The notes below the pieces were generated by a model that saw only the letters and a list, made by a program, of their open reading frames with translations, had not been told where the DNA came from and made no database searches. A DNA stretch of 38,816 nt from Acidobacteriota bacterium (GTDB lineage: Bacteria; Acidobacteriota; Thermoanaerobaculia; Multivoradales; J023): positions 1-38,816 of the forward strand of contig RFGL01000151.1 in assembly GCA_003697015.1 (NCBI GenBank). The letters are read 5' to 3'. Positions 15,482 to 24,607 of the stretch are shown piece after piece. The stretch's first letter is position 1. Each line of letters starts with the position of its first letter. Both the position numbers and the translations under genes were made by a program.

Positions 15482-17300
15482 CGGCGGCGACGGTCTGGGG
15501 GCTCGCGGCGGCGGCGTGGAGCGCCGCCAAGCGGTCGCGGTAGCGCTCCACCACCGCCTTGCGCTTGACGCTCATCTTCGGCGTCAGCAGGCCGTTGTCG
15601 ACCGAGAATTCCTCGGGCAGGAGATCGAAGCCCTTGATCCGCTCGTAGCCCTTGAAGCCCTTGCTGTGCTCGGCGATCTCGCGTTCGAAAAGGGCGCGGG
15701 TCTTGTCGTGCTGGAGGATGGCCGGGTAGTCGCCGGCGATGCCGTTCTCCTTCGCCCAGCGTTCCACCGCGGCGCGGTCGGGGACGATCAGGGCGACGTT
15801 GTACGGCCGGTTGGCGCCGTCGATGAAGGCCTGGCTGATGAATCCCGACAGCTGGAGCTGCTCCTCCAGCGGGCCGGGGACCACGTACTTGCCGTTCTCC
15901 AGCTTGTACTGCTCCTTGATCCGGCCGGTGATGTAGAGGAAGCCGTCCTCGTCCATCCGCCCGAGGTCGCCGGTGCGGAAGCCGCCGTCCTCGCGGATCA
16001 CCTCGCGGGTGGCTTCGGGCAGGTTGTGGTAGCCGACCATCACGTTGGGCCCGCGCACCACGATCTCGCCGTCTTGCGAGTCCTCGTCGTCGACCACGCT
16101 GGTGTCGATGATCACCTCGACGCCGTCGATCGGCTGGCCGACCGAGCCGATCTTGCGCGCCCCGATGCGGTTGGAGGAGACGATCGGGCTGGTCTCGGTC
16201 AGGCCGTAGCCCTCGCAGACGAAGATCCCCAGCTTGTCGATGAAGTCCGCCACCTCCGGCGACAGGGCGGCGCCGCCGGAGATGGCGTAGCGCAGGCGGC
16301 CGCCGAAGCGGGCGCGGATCTTGGAGAAAACCAGCGCGTCGTAGAACTTGTGCTTGAGCTCGACCAAGGCCGAGGTCTTGCCCTGTTCGGCGAGCTTCTT
16401 GCGCACCTCGGCATTGGCCATGGCGGCGTCGAAGAGCCGTTTCTTGATGCCGCCTTCCTCGGCGATCTTCTTCTGCAGGCCGTCGTAGATGCGGTTGAAG
16501 ATCCGCGGCACGGCGAGGATGATCGTCGGCTTGACTTCGGCGAAGTTGTCGATCAGCTTGTCGATCGACTCGGCGATGGCGATGGCGGCACCGCGCGACA
16601 GCAGCATGTGCAGCTCGCAGGTCTGGCCGAAGGAGTGGGCCCAGGGCAGGAAGGAGACCGAGACGTCGCGGGTGTCGATGGGGAAGAACCGCGCCACGCC
16701 GTTCAGGTTGGAGACGATGTTGCGGTGCGACAGCAACACCCCCTTGGGCTTGCCGGTGGTGCCCGAGGTGTAGATGAAGCCGCAGATCGACTCGGGATCG
16801 ATCTCCGCCACCGGCGCCGGCTGCCGGCGACCGACGGACTCGAGGTGAGCGAAGCTCGCCTCGTCCTCCTCCGGCAGCGCCATGCAGAAGACGTGCTCGA
16901 CCTGCCCCACCGTGCCCACCCACTCCCGGGTGGTCTCGTAGATCGGGTAGGTGGAGGTGAAGATCACCTTGGCGCCGCTGTCCTCGACGATGTACTTGCG
17001 GTCCTCGTCCAGTTGGTGCTCGTACATCGGGCAGAAGCGCGCTCCGAGGCCGTAGGTGGCGTAGGCCGCGACCGCCCATTCGACCCGGTTGCCGGAGATG
17101 ATCGCCACCGTATCCCCCGGCCCGACGCCGAGGGTCTTGAGGCCCCCGCGCAGATCGTCGACCCGGCGGCCGAATTCACGGTAGGTGATCCACTGCCAGA
17201 CGCCGTCGCGTTTGGTGCCGAAGAGGTTGTGGTCGCCGAAGGCGGCGACGGATTTCTGGAGGACGTCGACCAGGTCCTTGAAGTTGCCTTCTGTGCTCAT
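15459..17300 (-). CDS. Long-chain acyl-CoA synthetase (AMP-forming, FadD15-like)
   Basis: A 613-residue ANL-superfamily enzyme that activates a fatty acid with ATP to acyl-AMP and then acyl-CoA. The P-loop YTSGTTGKPKG lies at 177-187, the HSFGQTCE region near 222, the YGLTETSP motif around 376, GFRTGDLGRMDEDGFLYITGR with the ATP-binding Asp and Arg near 450, and the C-terminal LTPKMSVKRK, which holds the A10-type lysine region. Length and motifs match the bacterial long-chain FadD15/AAE group rather than acetyl-CoA synthetase. No signal peptide. The ATG at 17300 starts the conserved region; GGAGG lies about 11 bases upstream. It could supply acyl-CoA for the LuxC-like reductase encoded 5 kb away, but this is only inference. 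Confidence 0.92.
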   Translation of the reverse strand: MSTEGNFKDLVDVLQKSVAAFGDHNLFGTKRDGVWQWITYREFGRRVDDLRGGLKTLGVGPGDTVAIISGNRVEWAVAAYATYGLGARFCPMYEHQLDEDRKYIVEDSGAKVIFTSTYPIYETTREWVGTVGQVEHVFCMALPEEDEASFAHLESVGRRQPAPVAEIDPESICGFIYTSGTTGKPKGVLLSHRNIVSNLNGVARFFPIDTRDVSVSFLPWAHSFGQTCELHMLLSRGAAIAIAESIDKLIDNFAEVKPTIILAVPRIFNRIYDGLQKKIAEEGGIKKRLFDAAMANAEVRKKLAEQGKTSALVELKHKFYDALVFSKIRARFGGRLRYAISGGAALSPEVADFIDKLGIFVCEGYGLTETSPIVSSNRIGARKIGSVGQPIDGVEVIIDTSVVDDEDSQDGEIVVRGPNVMVGYHNLPEATREVIREDGGFRTGDLGRMDEDGFLYITGRIKEQYKLENGKYVVPGPLEEQLQLSGFISQAFIDGANRPYNVALIVPDRAAVERWAKENGIAGDYPAILQHDKTRALFEREIAEHSKGFKGYERIKGFDLLPEEFSVDNGLLTPKMSVKRKAVVERYRDRLAALHAAAASPQTVAAVTPGGGR

Positions 17301-17445
17301 CCTCGTGTCTGCCTCCGGGCGTCGATGGCGGCGCGGTCGGCGCCGGTGCTGGGATCGTCGCGTAGAATGCGGCGGAGGTCAATCTCATCACACTCCGGCG
17401 GCGGCGCCAAACCGCGGCGCGGCGGCGGGCGGGAGAGCCACCGAC

Positions 17446-18066
17446 ATGACTACCCAGCTGTTGTTCGACGGACCGCCGGCGGCGCCGCTGACCGTCGTCC
17501 TGGCGCACGGCGCCGGGGCGCCGATGGACCATCCGTGGATGAACGCCGTCGCCGCCGGTCTGGCGGAGCGCGGCCTGCGGGTGGCGCGTTTCGAGTTCCC
17601 CTACATGGCGCGCCGCCGCGCCACCGGCAAGGGCGGCGGCCCCGATCGGCCGCCGGTCCTGCTCGACGCCTGGCGGGCGGTGATCGATCGGCTGGGCGGC
17701 GGCGACGAGCTGGTGATCGGCGGCAAGTCGATGGGCGGTCGCATCGCCTCGATGGTGGCCGACGAGGCCGCCGTCCGCGGCCTGGTCTGCCTGGGCTATC
17801 CCTTCCATCCCCCCGGCCGGCCCGAGCGCCTGCGCACCGCCCACCTGGCGGACCTCCGTACCCCCACCCTGATCCTCCAGGGCAGCCGCGATCCCTTCGG
17901 CAACGCCCAGGAGGTGGCGGGGTACGAACTGTCGCCGAGCATCCGCCTCCACTGGCTGGAGGACGGCGACCACGGCTTCAAGCCGCGCCGCGCCTCGGGC
18001 CGCACCCTGGAGCAGAACCTGGCCGAGGCGGTGGAAGAGATCGCCCGCTTCGTCGGCTCGCGGTGA
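17446..18066 (+). CDS. KANL3/Tex30-like alpha/beta hydrolase
   Basis: A compact 206-residue alpha/beta hydrolase of the KANL3/Tex30 group. It opens with VVLAHGAGAPMDHPWM (17-32), a family mark. The nucleophile is S95 in IGGKSMGGR, the acid D149 in LQGSRDPFG, and the base H176 in EDGDHGFKP. The natural substrate of these bacterial proteins is not established. The ATG at 17446 follows a GGGAG about 12 bases upstream and agrees with the family start. A TAGAAT at 17363-17368 could be a -10 box but has no convincing -35. It is divergent from the acyl-CoA ligase gene and ends five bases before the convergent TPR gene's stop. Confidence 0.88.
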   Translation: MTTQLLFDGPPAAPLTVVLAHGAGAPMDHPWMNAVAAGLAERGLRVARFEFPYMARRRATGKGGGPDRPPVLLDAWRAVIDRLGGGDELVIGGKSMGGRIASMVADEAAVRGLVCLGYPFHPPGRPERLRTAHLADLRTPTLILQGSRDPFGNAQEVAGYELSPSIRLHWLEDGDHGFKPRRASGRTLEQNLAEAVEEIARFVGSR

Positions 18067-18071
18067 GCGGC

Positions 18072-18758
18072 TCAGCCGCCGTCTCCCGCCTCTGCGGCCG
18101 CCAGGCGCAGCCGCGGCCCGCCCGGATCGGCCGCCGGCTCGACGCGGAATCGGCGGTCGGCGGCGAGGGCTGCGAGCAGCTCGTCGGGGCCGAACAGCAG
18201 GTAGCCGAAGGGCGGGCCGAGCGCGTAGAGCTCGGCCAGGGGCGATGGTTCGCCGCGGCGGGCGAGATAGGCGGCGCAGGCGTCGGCGACGGCGCGGTCG
18301 AGGCTTACCACCGGCATCCGCCGGCACCAGGGGAAATCGTCCACGTGGCGGCCGCTGGCGATCAAGGCGTCGAGGATCACCAGCTGCACGTCGAGGCCGT
18401 CCGGGTGGCGCTGGTGAAGCGGCGCCAGCAACTCGAGGGCGCGCTGCGGCCGGCCGCTCTTGACGTAGGCCTCGCCGAGGCGCAGGCGGGCGTCGTCGTC
18501 GTCGGGCCGCGCCGCCACCGTCTCCTCCAGCAGGCGCACCAGCCCGGGGTAGTCGCCCGCCAGCAGCAGGTCGGTTTCGCAGGCCGCCGCCGCGTCCTCC
18601 CAGTCCATCGCCTCCTCCCACTGCCACCGGTCGAGCGCCGCCGCGGCCGGTGGCGGGGGATCGCCGCCGACCGTAACCGGCCGGGGATCGTCGCCGCGCA
18701 TCGGCCAGGCGGCGGCGCAGCACGGGCAGATCACGATGCGGATGGGATGCAGGTCCAT
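18072..18758 (-). CDS. TPR-containing protein with N-terminal CPCC motif
   Basis: A 228-residue cytoplasmic protein. The N-terminus reads IRIVICPCCAAAWPMRG, a possible half zinc-binding site with no second CxxC pair visible. The middle (about 65-135) holds tetratricopeptide-like helices (LLLAGDYPGLVRLLEETVAARPDD, ARLRLGEAYVKSGRPQRALELL). The C-terminal part is not recognised. TPRs suggest a protein-interaction role. The ATG at 18758 has a perfect AAGGAGG five bases upstream, which rules out the longer in-frame start at 18800. A single-gene unit, divergent from the PQQ-like gene. Confidence 0.72.
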   Translation of the reverse strand: MDLHPIRIVICPCCAAAWPMRGDDPRPVTVGGDPPPPAAAALDRWQWEEAMDWEDAAAACETDLLLAGDYPGLVRLLEETVAARPDDDDARLRLGEAYVKSGRPQRALELLAPLHQRHPDGLDVQLVILDALIASGRHVDDFPWCRRMPVVSLDRAVADACAAYLARRGEPSPLAELYALGPPFGYLLFGPDELLAALAADRRFRVEPAADPGGPRLRLAAAEAGDGG

Positions 18759-18959
18759 GTCGTCCTCCTTCGATCGAGCTCGGCGGCGCGTCCATCGCAC
18801 CGCTCACGAAGAGAGGAAGACGACGCCGGCGGCGAGATTCTGCGCCGGAGGGCGACGGATGCCGGAGCCGGCGCCGGGCCGGGGGGGGTGGGCAACCCTG
18901 ATCGCCGGCTGACGTATGATCAAGCGAACCCCACGATTTCACCCCCCAGGAGGGTCTCG

Positions 18960-20210
18960 ATGATGGCGATTTCCCGACATGCATGGTCCGCGACGCTCGC
19001 CGCCGCGCTGCTCGCCGGCGGTGCGACGCTGGTGGCGGAGACGGCGGAGCACGACTGGCCGCAGTTCCGCGGCCCCAACCGCGACGGCGTCTCGACGGAG
19101 ACCGGGTTGCTCGATGCCTGGCCCGAGGGCGGGCCGAAAGAGCTCTGGCGGCGGCCCCTGGGCGAGGGCTACTCCGCCATCGCCGTGGTCGGCGACCGGC
19201 TCTACACCATGTACGCCGGGGAGCACGACGGCGAAGCGGTGGAATTCGCCGCCGCCTTCGCCGCCGGCAGCGGCGAGGAGCTGTGGCGCACGGTGGTGGG
19301 CAAGAAGAAGGACACCGAATTCGGCAACGGCCCGCGCTCGACGCCGACGGTGGACGGCGACACGGTCTACGTCCTGGGCTCGTTCGGCGATTTCGCCGCC
19401 CTCGCCACCGCCGACGGCGAGCCGCGGTGGCGTTTCAAGCTCACCGAGCGTTTCGGCAGTCGGGTGCCGCATTGGGGGTTTTCCACCTCCGCCCTGGTCG
19501 ACGGCGAGCTGCTGATCCTCGAGGGCGGCGGCCCCGAAGGCAAGTCCTACGCCGCCCTCGACAAGAGGACCGGCGAGGTGCGCTGGACCTTCGGCGACGG
19601 CCCTCCCGAGCCGGGCTACAACTCGCCGATACGGGTGGAGATGAACGGCGAGCCGCGCTACGTCTACGTGGTCGGCGACAAGCTGAATTGCATCGACGAC
19701 AAGGGCAACGAGGTGTGGTCCCATCCCTGGCCGCGGGGGGAGACCCACGCCATGCCGGTCTTCGTGCCGCCGAATAAGATCTTCGCCTCCGGCGCCGAGG
19801 GGGTGGGGGCGATGCTGGTCGCGGTGTCGGAGAACGGCGGCGAGGCGACGGTCGAGGAGGTGTGGAAGACCCGCTTCATGAAAAACCACTTCAGCTCGTC
19901 GGTGCTGCACGAGGGCTACATCTACGGCTTCGACAACGCCACCCTGAAGGCCATCTCGGTGGCCGACGGCGAGACCGCGTGGGCCAAGCGGGGCCTGGGC
20001 AAGGGCTCCCTGATCTACGCCGACGGCCACCTGATCGTGCTCTCCGATCGCGGCAAGCTGCTGCTGCTGGCGGCGACGCCGGAGGGCTACGTCGAGCAGG
20101 GCAGCGTCCAGGCCCTCGACGGCCGCTGCTGGACCGCACCGACCCTGTCCCGCGGCCGGCTGTACCTGCGCAGCCAATCGGAAATGGTGAGCTACGACCT
20201 GCGGGGTTGA
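18960..20210 (+). CDS. Exported PQQ-like beta-propeller (BamB-like) protein
   Basis: A 416-residue secreted protein. The signal peptide (about 1-27) has a hydrophobic stretch ATLAAALLAGGATLVAE. The mature part opens with DWPQFRGPNRDGVS, a hallmark of PQQ-like repeat proteins common in Acidobacteriota and Planctomycetota, and continues as repeated blades such as GDRLYTMYAG, GDTVYVLGSFGDFAAL, ALDKRTGEVRWTFG and GYIYGFDNATLKAI. No PQQ-binding catalytic set is clear, so it is more likely a structural or binding propeller than a dehydrogenase. The first of two ATGs is used because AGGAGGG ends five bases before it; TATGAT at 18915-18920 may be a -10 box. Ten bp separate it from the next gene, indicating an operon. 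Confidence 0.88.
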   Translation: MMAISRHAWSATLAAALLAGGATLVAETAEHDWPQFRGPNRDGVSTETGLLDAWPEGGPKELWRRPLGEGYSAIAVVGDRLYTMYAGEHDGEAVEFAAAFAAGSGEELWRTVVGKKKDTEFGNGPRSTPTVDGDTVYVLGSFGDFAALATADGEPRWRFKLTERFGSRVPHWGFSTSALVDGELLILEGGGPEGKSYAALDKRTGEVRWTFGDGPPEPGYNSPIRVEMNGEPRYVYVVGDKLNCIDDKGNEVWSHPWPRGETHAMPVFVPPNKIFASGAEGVGAMLVAVSENGGEATVEEVWKTRFMKNHFSSSVLHEGYIYGFDNATLKAISVADGETAWAKRGLGKGSLIYADGHLIVLSDRGKLLLLAATPEGYVEQGSVQALDGRCWTAPTLSRGRLYLRSQSEMVSYDLRG

Positions 20211-20220
20211 GGAGGACGCG

Positions 20221-21438
20221 ATGATCGAACGCAAGACGACGTTGGTGCTCACCCTGTTGCTGGCGGCGTTGCCGGCGGCGGCGACCACCGAGCGACAGGC
20301 CGGCGGCATGACCGCCGAAGAGGTGATCGAGAAGCACGTCGCCGCCCGCGGCGGGCGCGAGGCGTGGGCGAAGATCCGTTCGCTCAAGATCACCGGCGAC
20401 TTCACCGCCTTCAGCAAGGTGTCCCCCTTCACCCTGCACCGCAAGCGCGCCGGCGACGCCGTCCTCTATCACCTGGACCACAAGCTGGGAGACAAGCTGG
20501 TGGTGGTGGGCTACGACGGCGAGACCTACTGGTGGGACAACCGCTGGTTTCAGGAGGGAGCGCAGGCGATCAAGGGGGCGGACCTGGCGGTGGTCGAGCG
20601 CGATGCGGAGATGACCACGCCCTTCTTCGACTACCGCGAGAAGGGCCATAAGGTGAAGCTCGCCGGCGCGGTGACGATCGACGGCCTGGAGACCCTCGCC
20701 CTCGAGCTCGAACGCGCCGACGGCTCCCGCGAGACCTGGTACCTCGATCCCGAGACCTACCTCGAGGTGGCGCGCGACAGCCCGGCGTCGGACTTCGGCC
20801 GGCCGGCGGAGCAGCGCACCTACTACGACGATTTCCGTCGGGTCGGCGAGGTGGTGATGCCGTTCTTCGTCGAGAGTCAGTGGTACACCCGCGACCGGGT
20901 GATGGCGATCGCCGAGGTGGAGATCAATCCCGAGATCGACGACGAGCTCTTCCGCATGCCGCTGCCGATCGGCATGGGCCCCCTGCGCGCTCTCGCCGGC
21001 ACCTTCGAGGTGGCGGTGGCGAGCCGCCAGCAGCCGGGCGCGCCGCTCGAGGAGTCGCAACGCCGCTCGACCATCGTCAGCCTGCTCGGCGGCGGTCTGC
21101 TCGAGGAGCGCTACGCCACCGCGGACGGCAACCAGGTGGTGCGGACCCTGAGCTACGACCGCTACCGCAAGCGCTATCAGCTGACCCAGATCAACGACGC
21201 CACCACCCTGCTCGACGTCCAACGGGGCGATTTCGACGATCAGGGCCGGCTGGTGCTGACCAACCTCGACACCGGCACGCCGCTCGAGATGTTCGGTCTC
21301 ACCATCCACGAGCGGTGCTCGATCCAGGACGTCACGGAGCAGGGCTTCACCCTGATCCGCGAGCTGAGCATCGACGGCGGCGAGAGCTGGTTCGAGGCCG
21401 AGAAGTCGGTCTACGCGCGCAGCGACGACGGCGGTTGA
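20221..21438 (+). CDS. Exported LolA/outer-membrane-lipoprotein-sorting-like protein
   Basis: A 405-residue protein with a signal peptide (about 1-22, TLVLTLLLAALPAAA). Residues ~30-245 resemble LolA/LppX-type folds: TAEEVIEKHVAARGG, LKITGDF, YDGETYWWDNRWFQ, TWYLDPETYLEVAR, YYDDFRRVGEVVMPFFVE. The C-terminal ~150 residues (LAGTFEVAVASRQQ onward) form a second beta-rich part similar in style to DUF1579 domains. It probably binds lipid or another hydrophobic ligand in the periplasm; this is inferred from the fold. GAGGAGG lies five bases before the ATG. It is co-transcribed with the preceding propeller gene. Confidence 0.78.
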   Translation: MIERKTTLVLTLLLAALPAAATTERQAGGMTAEEVIEKHVAARGGREAWAKIRSLKITGDFTAFSKVSPFTLHRKRAGDAVLYHLDHKLGDKLVVVGYDGETYWWDNRWFQEGAQAIKGADLAVVERDAEMTTPFFDYREKGHKVKLAGAVTIDGLETLALELERADGSRETWYLDPETYLEVARDSPASDFGRPAEQRTYYDDFRRVGEVVMPFFVESQWYTRDRVMAIAEVEINPEIDDELFRMPLPIGMGPLRALAGTFEVAVASRQQPGAPLEESQRRSTIVSLLGGGLLEERYATADGNQVVRTLSYDRYRKRYQLTQINDATTLLDVQRGDFDDQGRLVLTNLDTGTPLEMFGLTIHERCSIQDVTEQGFTLIRELSIDGGESWFEAEKSVYARSDDGG

Positions 21439-21530
21439 GGCCGGCGCAGCTCGAGCAACGAGGGGGCGGGAGAACGCCGCGGATGCGGCCGGCTACGGCC
21501 TTCCGGCGGGAGGCTGACGGCGCATGCCTT

Positions 21531-21944
21531 TCAGCTGCCGGCGGTGGCGACCGCGTCGCCGTCCTGGACCGTGTCGCCGTCGCGGCTGGAGAGGGCGAGA
21601 ACGTGCTCGATCTGCGTGACGCGGCGGTCGAGGGCGGCGAGCAGCTCGAGCATGCCGGCATTGGTCAGCGGCGGGGTCAAGGGTCGCTGGCGCTCCGCAT
21701 CGCCGCCGGCATGCCCCCCCGCCATCTCCTCCAAGGCGTCCTGGAGGTCGCGGAAGTCGATGCCCAGGGCGGTCAGCACGGCGACCAGCGACTCGAGGCT
21801 CGGCCGCACCTTGCCCGATTCCCAGCGGCTCAGGTTGGCCTGAGGAACCCCGGCCTTGGCCGCCACCTCCACCTGGGTGCGGCCACTGCGTACGCGCAGG
21901 CCGCGCAAGACGGCGGGCAGCAGGTTGAGATCGATCTCTGCCAT
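21531..21944 (-). CDS. XRE-family transcriptional regulator
   Basis: A 137-residue protein with a Cro/C1-type HTH at about residues 8-65: LPAVLRGLRVRSGRTQVEVA, then QANLSRWESGKVRPSLESLV with the recognition helix, and LTALGIDFRDLQ. The C-terminal half (LLAALDRRVTQIEHVLAL) is a probable short coiled coil for dimerisation; no sensor or peptidase domain is present. Targets are unknown; it lies downstream of luxC on the same strand, with a 136-bp gap, so regulation of the lux-like pair is possible but unsupported. No clear ribosome site precedes the ATG. Confidence 0.87.
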   Translation of the reverse strand: MAEIDLNLLPAVLRGLRVRSGRTQVEVAAKAGVPQANLSRWESGKVRPSLESLVAVLTALGIDFRDLQDALEEMAGGHAGGDAERQRPLTPPLTNAGMLELLAALDRRVTQIEHVLALSSRDGDTVQDGDAVATAGS

Positions 21945-22054
21945 GCTGTCAAGGTACCACGAGGGGCCCGGGACCGGGAAGGCGCAGAGACAAAGCGCAG
22001 GCTCCGGGATGGCGTTCGCGGCAAGTCCACCACGCCGGATCGTGGGGCGGGAAC

Positions 22055-22071
22055 GGCGGGCTGAAGCCGCC
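22055..22071 (-). terminator. Hairpin after luxC
   Basis: GGCGG / CCGCC with a short loop around CTGAA lies ten bases beyond the luxC stop on the minus strand. A related GGCGG-x-CCGCC arm (22074-22090) overlaps the stop itself. There is no T-tract, so it is a weak candidate terminator or a short repetitive palindrome. Confidence 0.28.
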
Positions 22072-22080
22072 CCGGCGGGT

Positions 22081-23361
22081 TCAGGCCGCCAGGGCGGCGA
22101 GGGGCGATACGCCGCCGTTGTGCCAGCTGGCGTCGGCGCTCTGCAGCTCGCCCGGCGCGGCGCAACGGCTGATCCCCAAGGCCTCGAGCCGCGGCGCCAG
22201 TGCCCAGGCCTCCTCCCCCGCCAGGGCGGCCCCCTGCAGCCGGCCGCGCCAGCCGGCGAGGAGGGCGGGCAGGCGGTGGAGGTCGCTCAGCGGGTGGATG
22301 CGCACGGTGCGCAGGCCGGGGGAGGGCTCGAGCTGCGGCCGCGGCTCGACGATCACCGTGCCGCTGGCCAGAGGCAGGGGCGGCATCTCCAGCCCGCGCA
22401 TCGCCGCCGTCGCCCGCAGCTCCTGCACCCGCGCCGTTGCCTGCGGCGTCAGCTCCCCCGGCGGCCAGCGTTCGGCCAAGGCGCCCAGCTGGCGCGCCAG
22501 GCGGCGCGCCAGCGCCACGGCGTCGCCGGCGGCGTAGACCGCCTGGATCGACAGGCAACCGCGCTGGTCGAAGAGAGCGACGTCGCGGGCCAGTCCGGCG
22601 GCCACCGCATCGGTCGCCGCCCCGGCGCCGATCACCGCCAGACTGAGCTTGGGACCGTAGGCCAGCAGGCGCCGGCCGGCGCGCCGGCCGAGGTCGGCCA
22701 TGGTCGCCGCCCCGCCGTAGGCCAGCACCTTGCCGGCCCGCGCCAGCACGACCTCTTCCAGCTCGCGGTCGCCGCCGGGCCAGGTGACGGCAGCGACGGC
22801 GTCGGCGAGGGGCGGCAGGCGGCGCCCGAGGGCGGCGACGAAGGCGGGGGCGAAGAGGGGCTCGGCGGACGGCGACTTGATCAGCACCGGCCGGCCCACC
22901 GCCAGCGCCGGCAACAGAGGCTGCACCGCCAGCGCCGGCAGATTGGAGGCCAGGACCACCCATGCGGGGCTCGGCTCGAGGCAGCGCGGAGCGTCCTCGA
23001 CGAGCTCCTCCGCCAGCGCCCGTCGCACCCCGCCGAGCACCGTGTCGAGGGCGGCGTCGAGACCGGCGGGGGAGAGGCCGCTCAGCCGGGCCAGGGGGGC
23101 GGCGAGGCGGCGGCGCTCGGCGCTCGTGGGGTCGGCGAAGACTTCCACCACGTCCCCCCAGGCGGCGGCCAGCTGGCGGCGCTCGACGGCGGCGAGGGCC
23201 GCCGGCCCGGCCCGCGTCAGGTGCTCGACCAGGGCCGCCAGGGCCGGCGGCGTGAAGCGGCGACTGCGGTAGGCGACGCCGCGTCGGACCGCGGATGCGA
23301 GCGGCGGCAGGCCGGCGATCGCCGGCACCGCCGCGTCGGTCGGCTCAGGGGGTGGCGTCAT
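22081..23361 (-). CDS. luxC: LuxC-like acyl-CoA reductase
   Basis: A 426-residue member of the LuxC family (aldehyde-dehydrogenase fold), which reduces an acyl group carried as acyl-enzyme thioester to fatty aldehyde with NADPH. The active-site cysteine C269 sits in ALFDQRGCLSIQ, matching the LuxC context. Upstream are VVLASNLPALAVQPLLPALAVGRPVLIKSPSAEP (135-168), the cofactor-binding region, and AYGGAATM at 214-221. The start ATG at 23361 overlaps the end of the luxE-like gene by 17 bp, so the two subunits are translationally coupled. No luciferase (luxAB) or luxD is in the window, so light production is not implied. Confidence 0.85.
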   Translation of the reverse strand: MTPPPEPTDAAVPAIAGLPPLASAVRRGVAYRSRRFTPPALAALVEHLTRAGPAALAAVERRQLAAAWGDVVEVFADPTSAERRRLAAPLARLSGLSPAGLDAALDTVLGGVRRALAEELVEDAPRCLEPSPAWVVLASNLPALAVQPLLPALAVGRPVLIKSPSAEPLFAPAFVAALGRRLPPLADAVAAVTWPGGDRELEEVVLARAGKVLAYGGAATMADLGRRAGRRLLAYGPKLSLAVIGAGAATDAVAAGLARDVALFDQRGCLSIQAVYAAGDAVALARRLARQLGALAERWPPGELTPQATARVQELRATAAMRGLEMPPLPLASGTVIVEPRPQLEPSPGLRTVRIHPLSDLHRLPALLAGWRGRLQGAALAGEEAWALAPRLEALGISRCAAPGELQSADASWHNGGVSPLAALAA

Positions 23362-24418
23362 CGAGCAGCTCCTCGACGGTCAGGGAGCAACCGCGCAGCT
23401 CGGCGCCCGCGGCGCGGCCGAGGAGGCGGATGCCGCCCGCCTCGGCGATGCCCAGGTCGCCGGTCAGCAGGTGCACCGCCGAGCCGACGTTGGCCAGGTC
23501 GAAGATGGCGATCAGGCCCGCCTCCCCCGGCGCCGCCGGTTCCAGGCTCGCCGGTTCGAGCACCCGCGCCGCAAGCCACGGCGGCCCGACCAGGAGGTCG
23601 GGATCGCCGCCCTGGAGCACCCGGCTGTAGAGCTGGCTGGTGAGCTCGGTCATGCCGTACTCGCGCACCACCCGTGCGGCGGGGACCTGCAAGCGGCGGG
23701 CGATCCGATCGAGCAGCTCGCCGCGGCCGATCTCCCGGCTGCGGCCTTTGAAACCGCCGGTCTCGAAGATCGTCGTCGCCGGCGGCAGGGCCAGGGTGAC
23801 GTCCTGCGCCGCCAGCTCGTCGAGCCACTGCAGCAGGGCGAAGGCGGTGGCGAGGACGAAGACCGGTCGCCCTTCGGCGATGCGCCGCCGGCACCAGGCG
23901 GTGGCCGCCGCGGCGTCGACGCCGCCGTCGCCGAAGGCGGTAAGGCTGCCGCTGCCGCCGTAGCGGCGCAGCACGTGATCGACCATGAAGGCGAGGCTCG
24001 AGTCGGGCAGCTGGCGGCGCGACGGGATCAGGGAGAGCATCGGCGGGCGGCCGCCCTCGGGCAGGCAGAAGGCGGGGAAGGAGGCGTCGATCACCCGCCG
24101 GTAGAGATCGGGGAAGGGGTGGTAGTGGACGCTGCGCGGGCCGCCGGTGGTGCCGCTCGAGCGGAAGACCTCGCGCGGCGGCGCGGCGTGCAGGGCGAGG
24201 CCGGCGAAGGCGCCGGCCGGCACCGCCGGCACGTCCTGCCAGCGGTGGACCGACCGCGGCGTCGCGCCGCGGCTGCGGCACAGGCGGCGGTAGGGGGGGA
24301 TGGTGCGGTACTGGTAGGCGAACGCGTCGACCGCCAGGCGGTCGAAGTCGTCGCTCGCCGGCCGCGCGACGAAGCGGGCGATGCGTTCGACGATCGGCGG
24401 CTCCTCCTGCTTCACCAT
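23345..24418 (-). CDS. luxE: LuxE-like acyl-protein synthetase
   Basis: A 357-residue LuxE/PaaK-type adenylating protein. The phosphate-binding loop FRSSGTTGGPRSVHYH lies at 85-100. REYGMTELTSQLYS at 253-266 is the second ANL motif, and LLTGDLGI at 317-324 the third. The C-terminal C344 in AELRGCSLT corresponds to the LuxE cysteine that is acylated and hands the acyl group to LuxC. It activates a fatty acid as acyl-AMP. It lacks the large C-terminal domain of acyl-CoA ligases, as expected for LuxE. The ATG at 24418 has an AGGAGGA-type site upstream within the leader and is the first Met of the conserved region. It forms an operon with luxC and is divergent from the receptor kinase gene. Confidence 0.84.
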   Translation of the reverse strand: MVKQEEPPIVERIARFVARPASDDFDRLAVDAFAYQYRTIPPYRRLCRSRGATPRSVHRWQDVPAVPAGAFAGLALHAAPPREVFRSSGTTGGPRSVHYHPFPDLYRRVIDASFPAFCLPEGGRPPMLSLIPSRRQLPDSSLAFMVDHVLRRYGGSGSLTAFGDGGVDAAAATAWCRRRIAEGRPVFVLATAFALLQWLDELAAQDVTLALPPATTIFETGGFKGRSREIGRGELLDRIARRLQVPAARVVREYGMTELTSQLYSRVLQGGDPDLLVGPPWLAARVLEPASLEPAAPGEAGLIAIFDLANVGSAVHLLTGDLGIAEAGGIRLLGRAAGAELRGCSLTVEELLDDATP

Positions 24419-24607
24419 GGCCGGATTGTGCCACGGTGCGGCCGCCGGCGGGACCGCCGCCGAGGCCGGTAGGAAGCCCGCTCCGGCTCTGATAAAGTTC
24501 GCCGATCGCGCCTGACCCGAGCCGCCCGCGGCGTCGCGACGCCCGCGCGCGGGCGAGGAGCACGGCCGGCCGGGCTGCGGCCGCCGGCGAAGCTCGGGGC
24601 GATCGCC

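Noticed and set aside
22081-24418. Bioluminescence operon
   Set aside because: Only luxE- and luxC-like genes are present; luxAB and luxD are absent.
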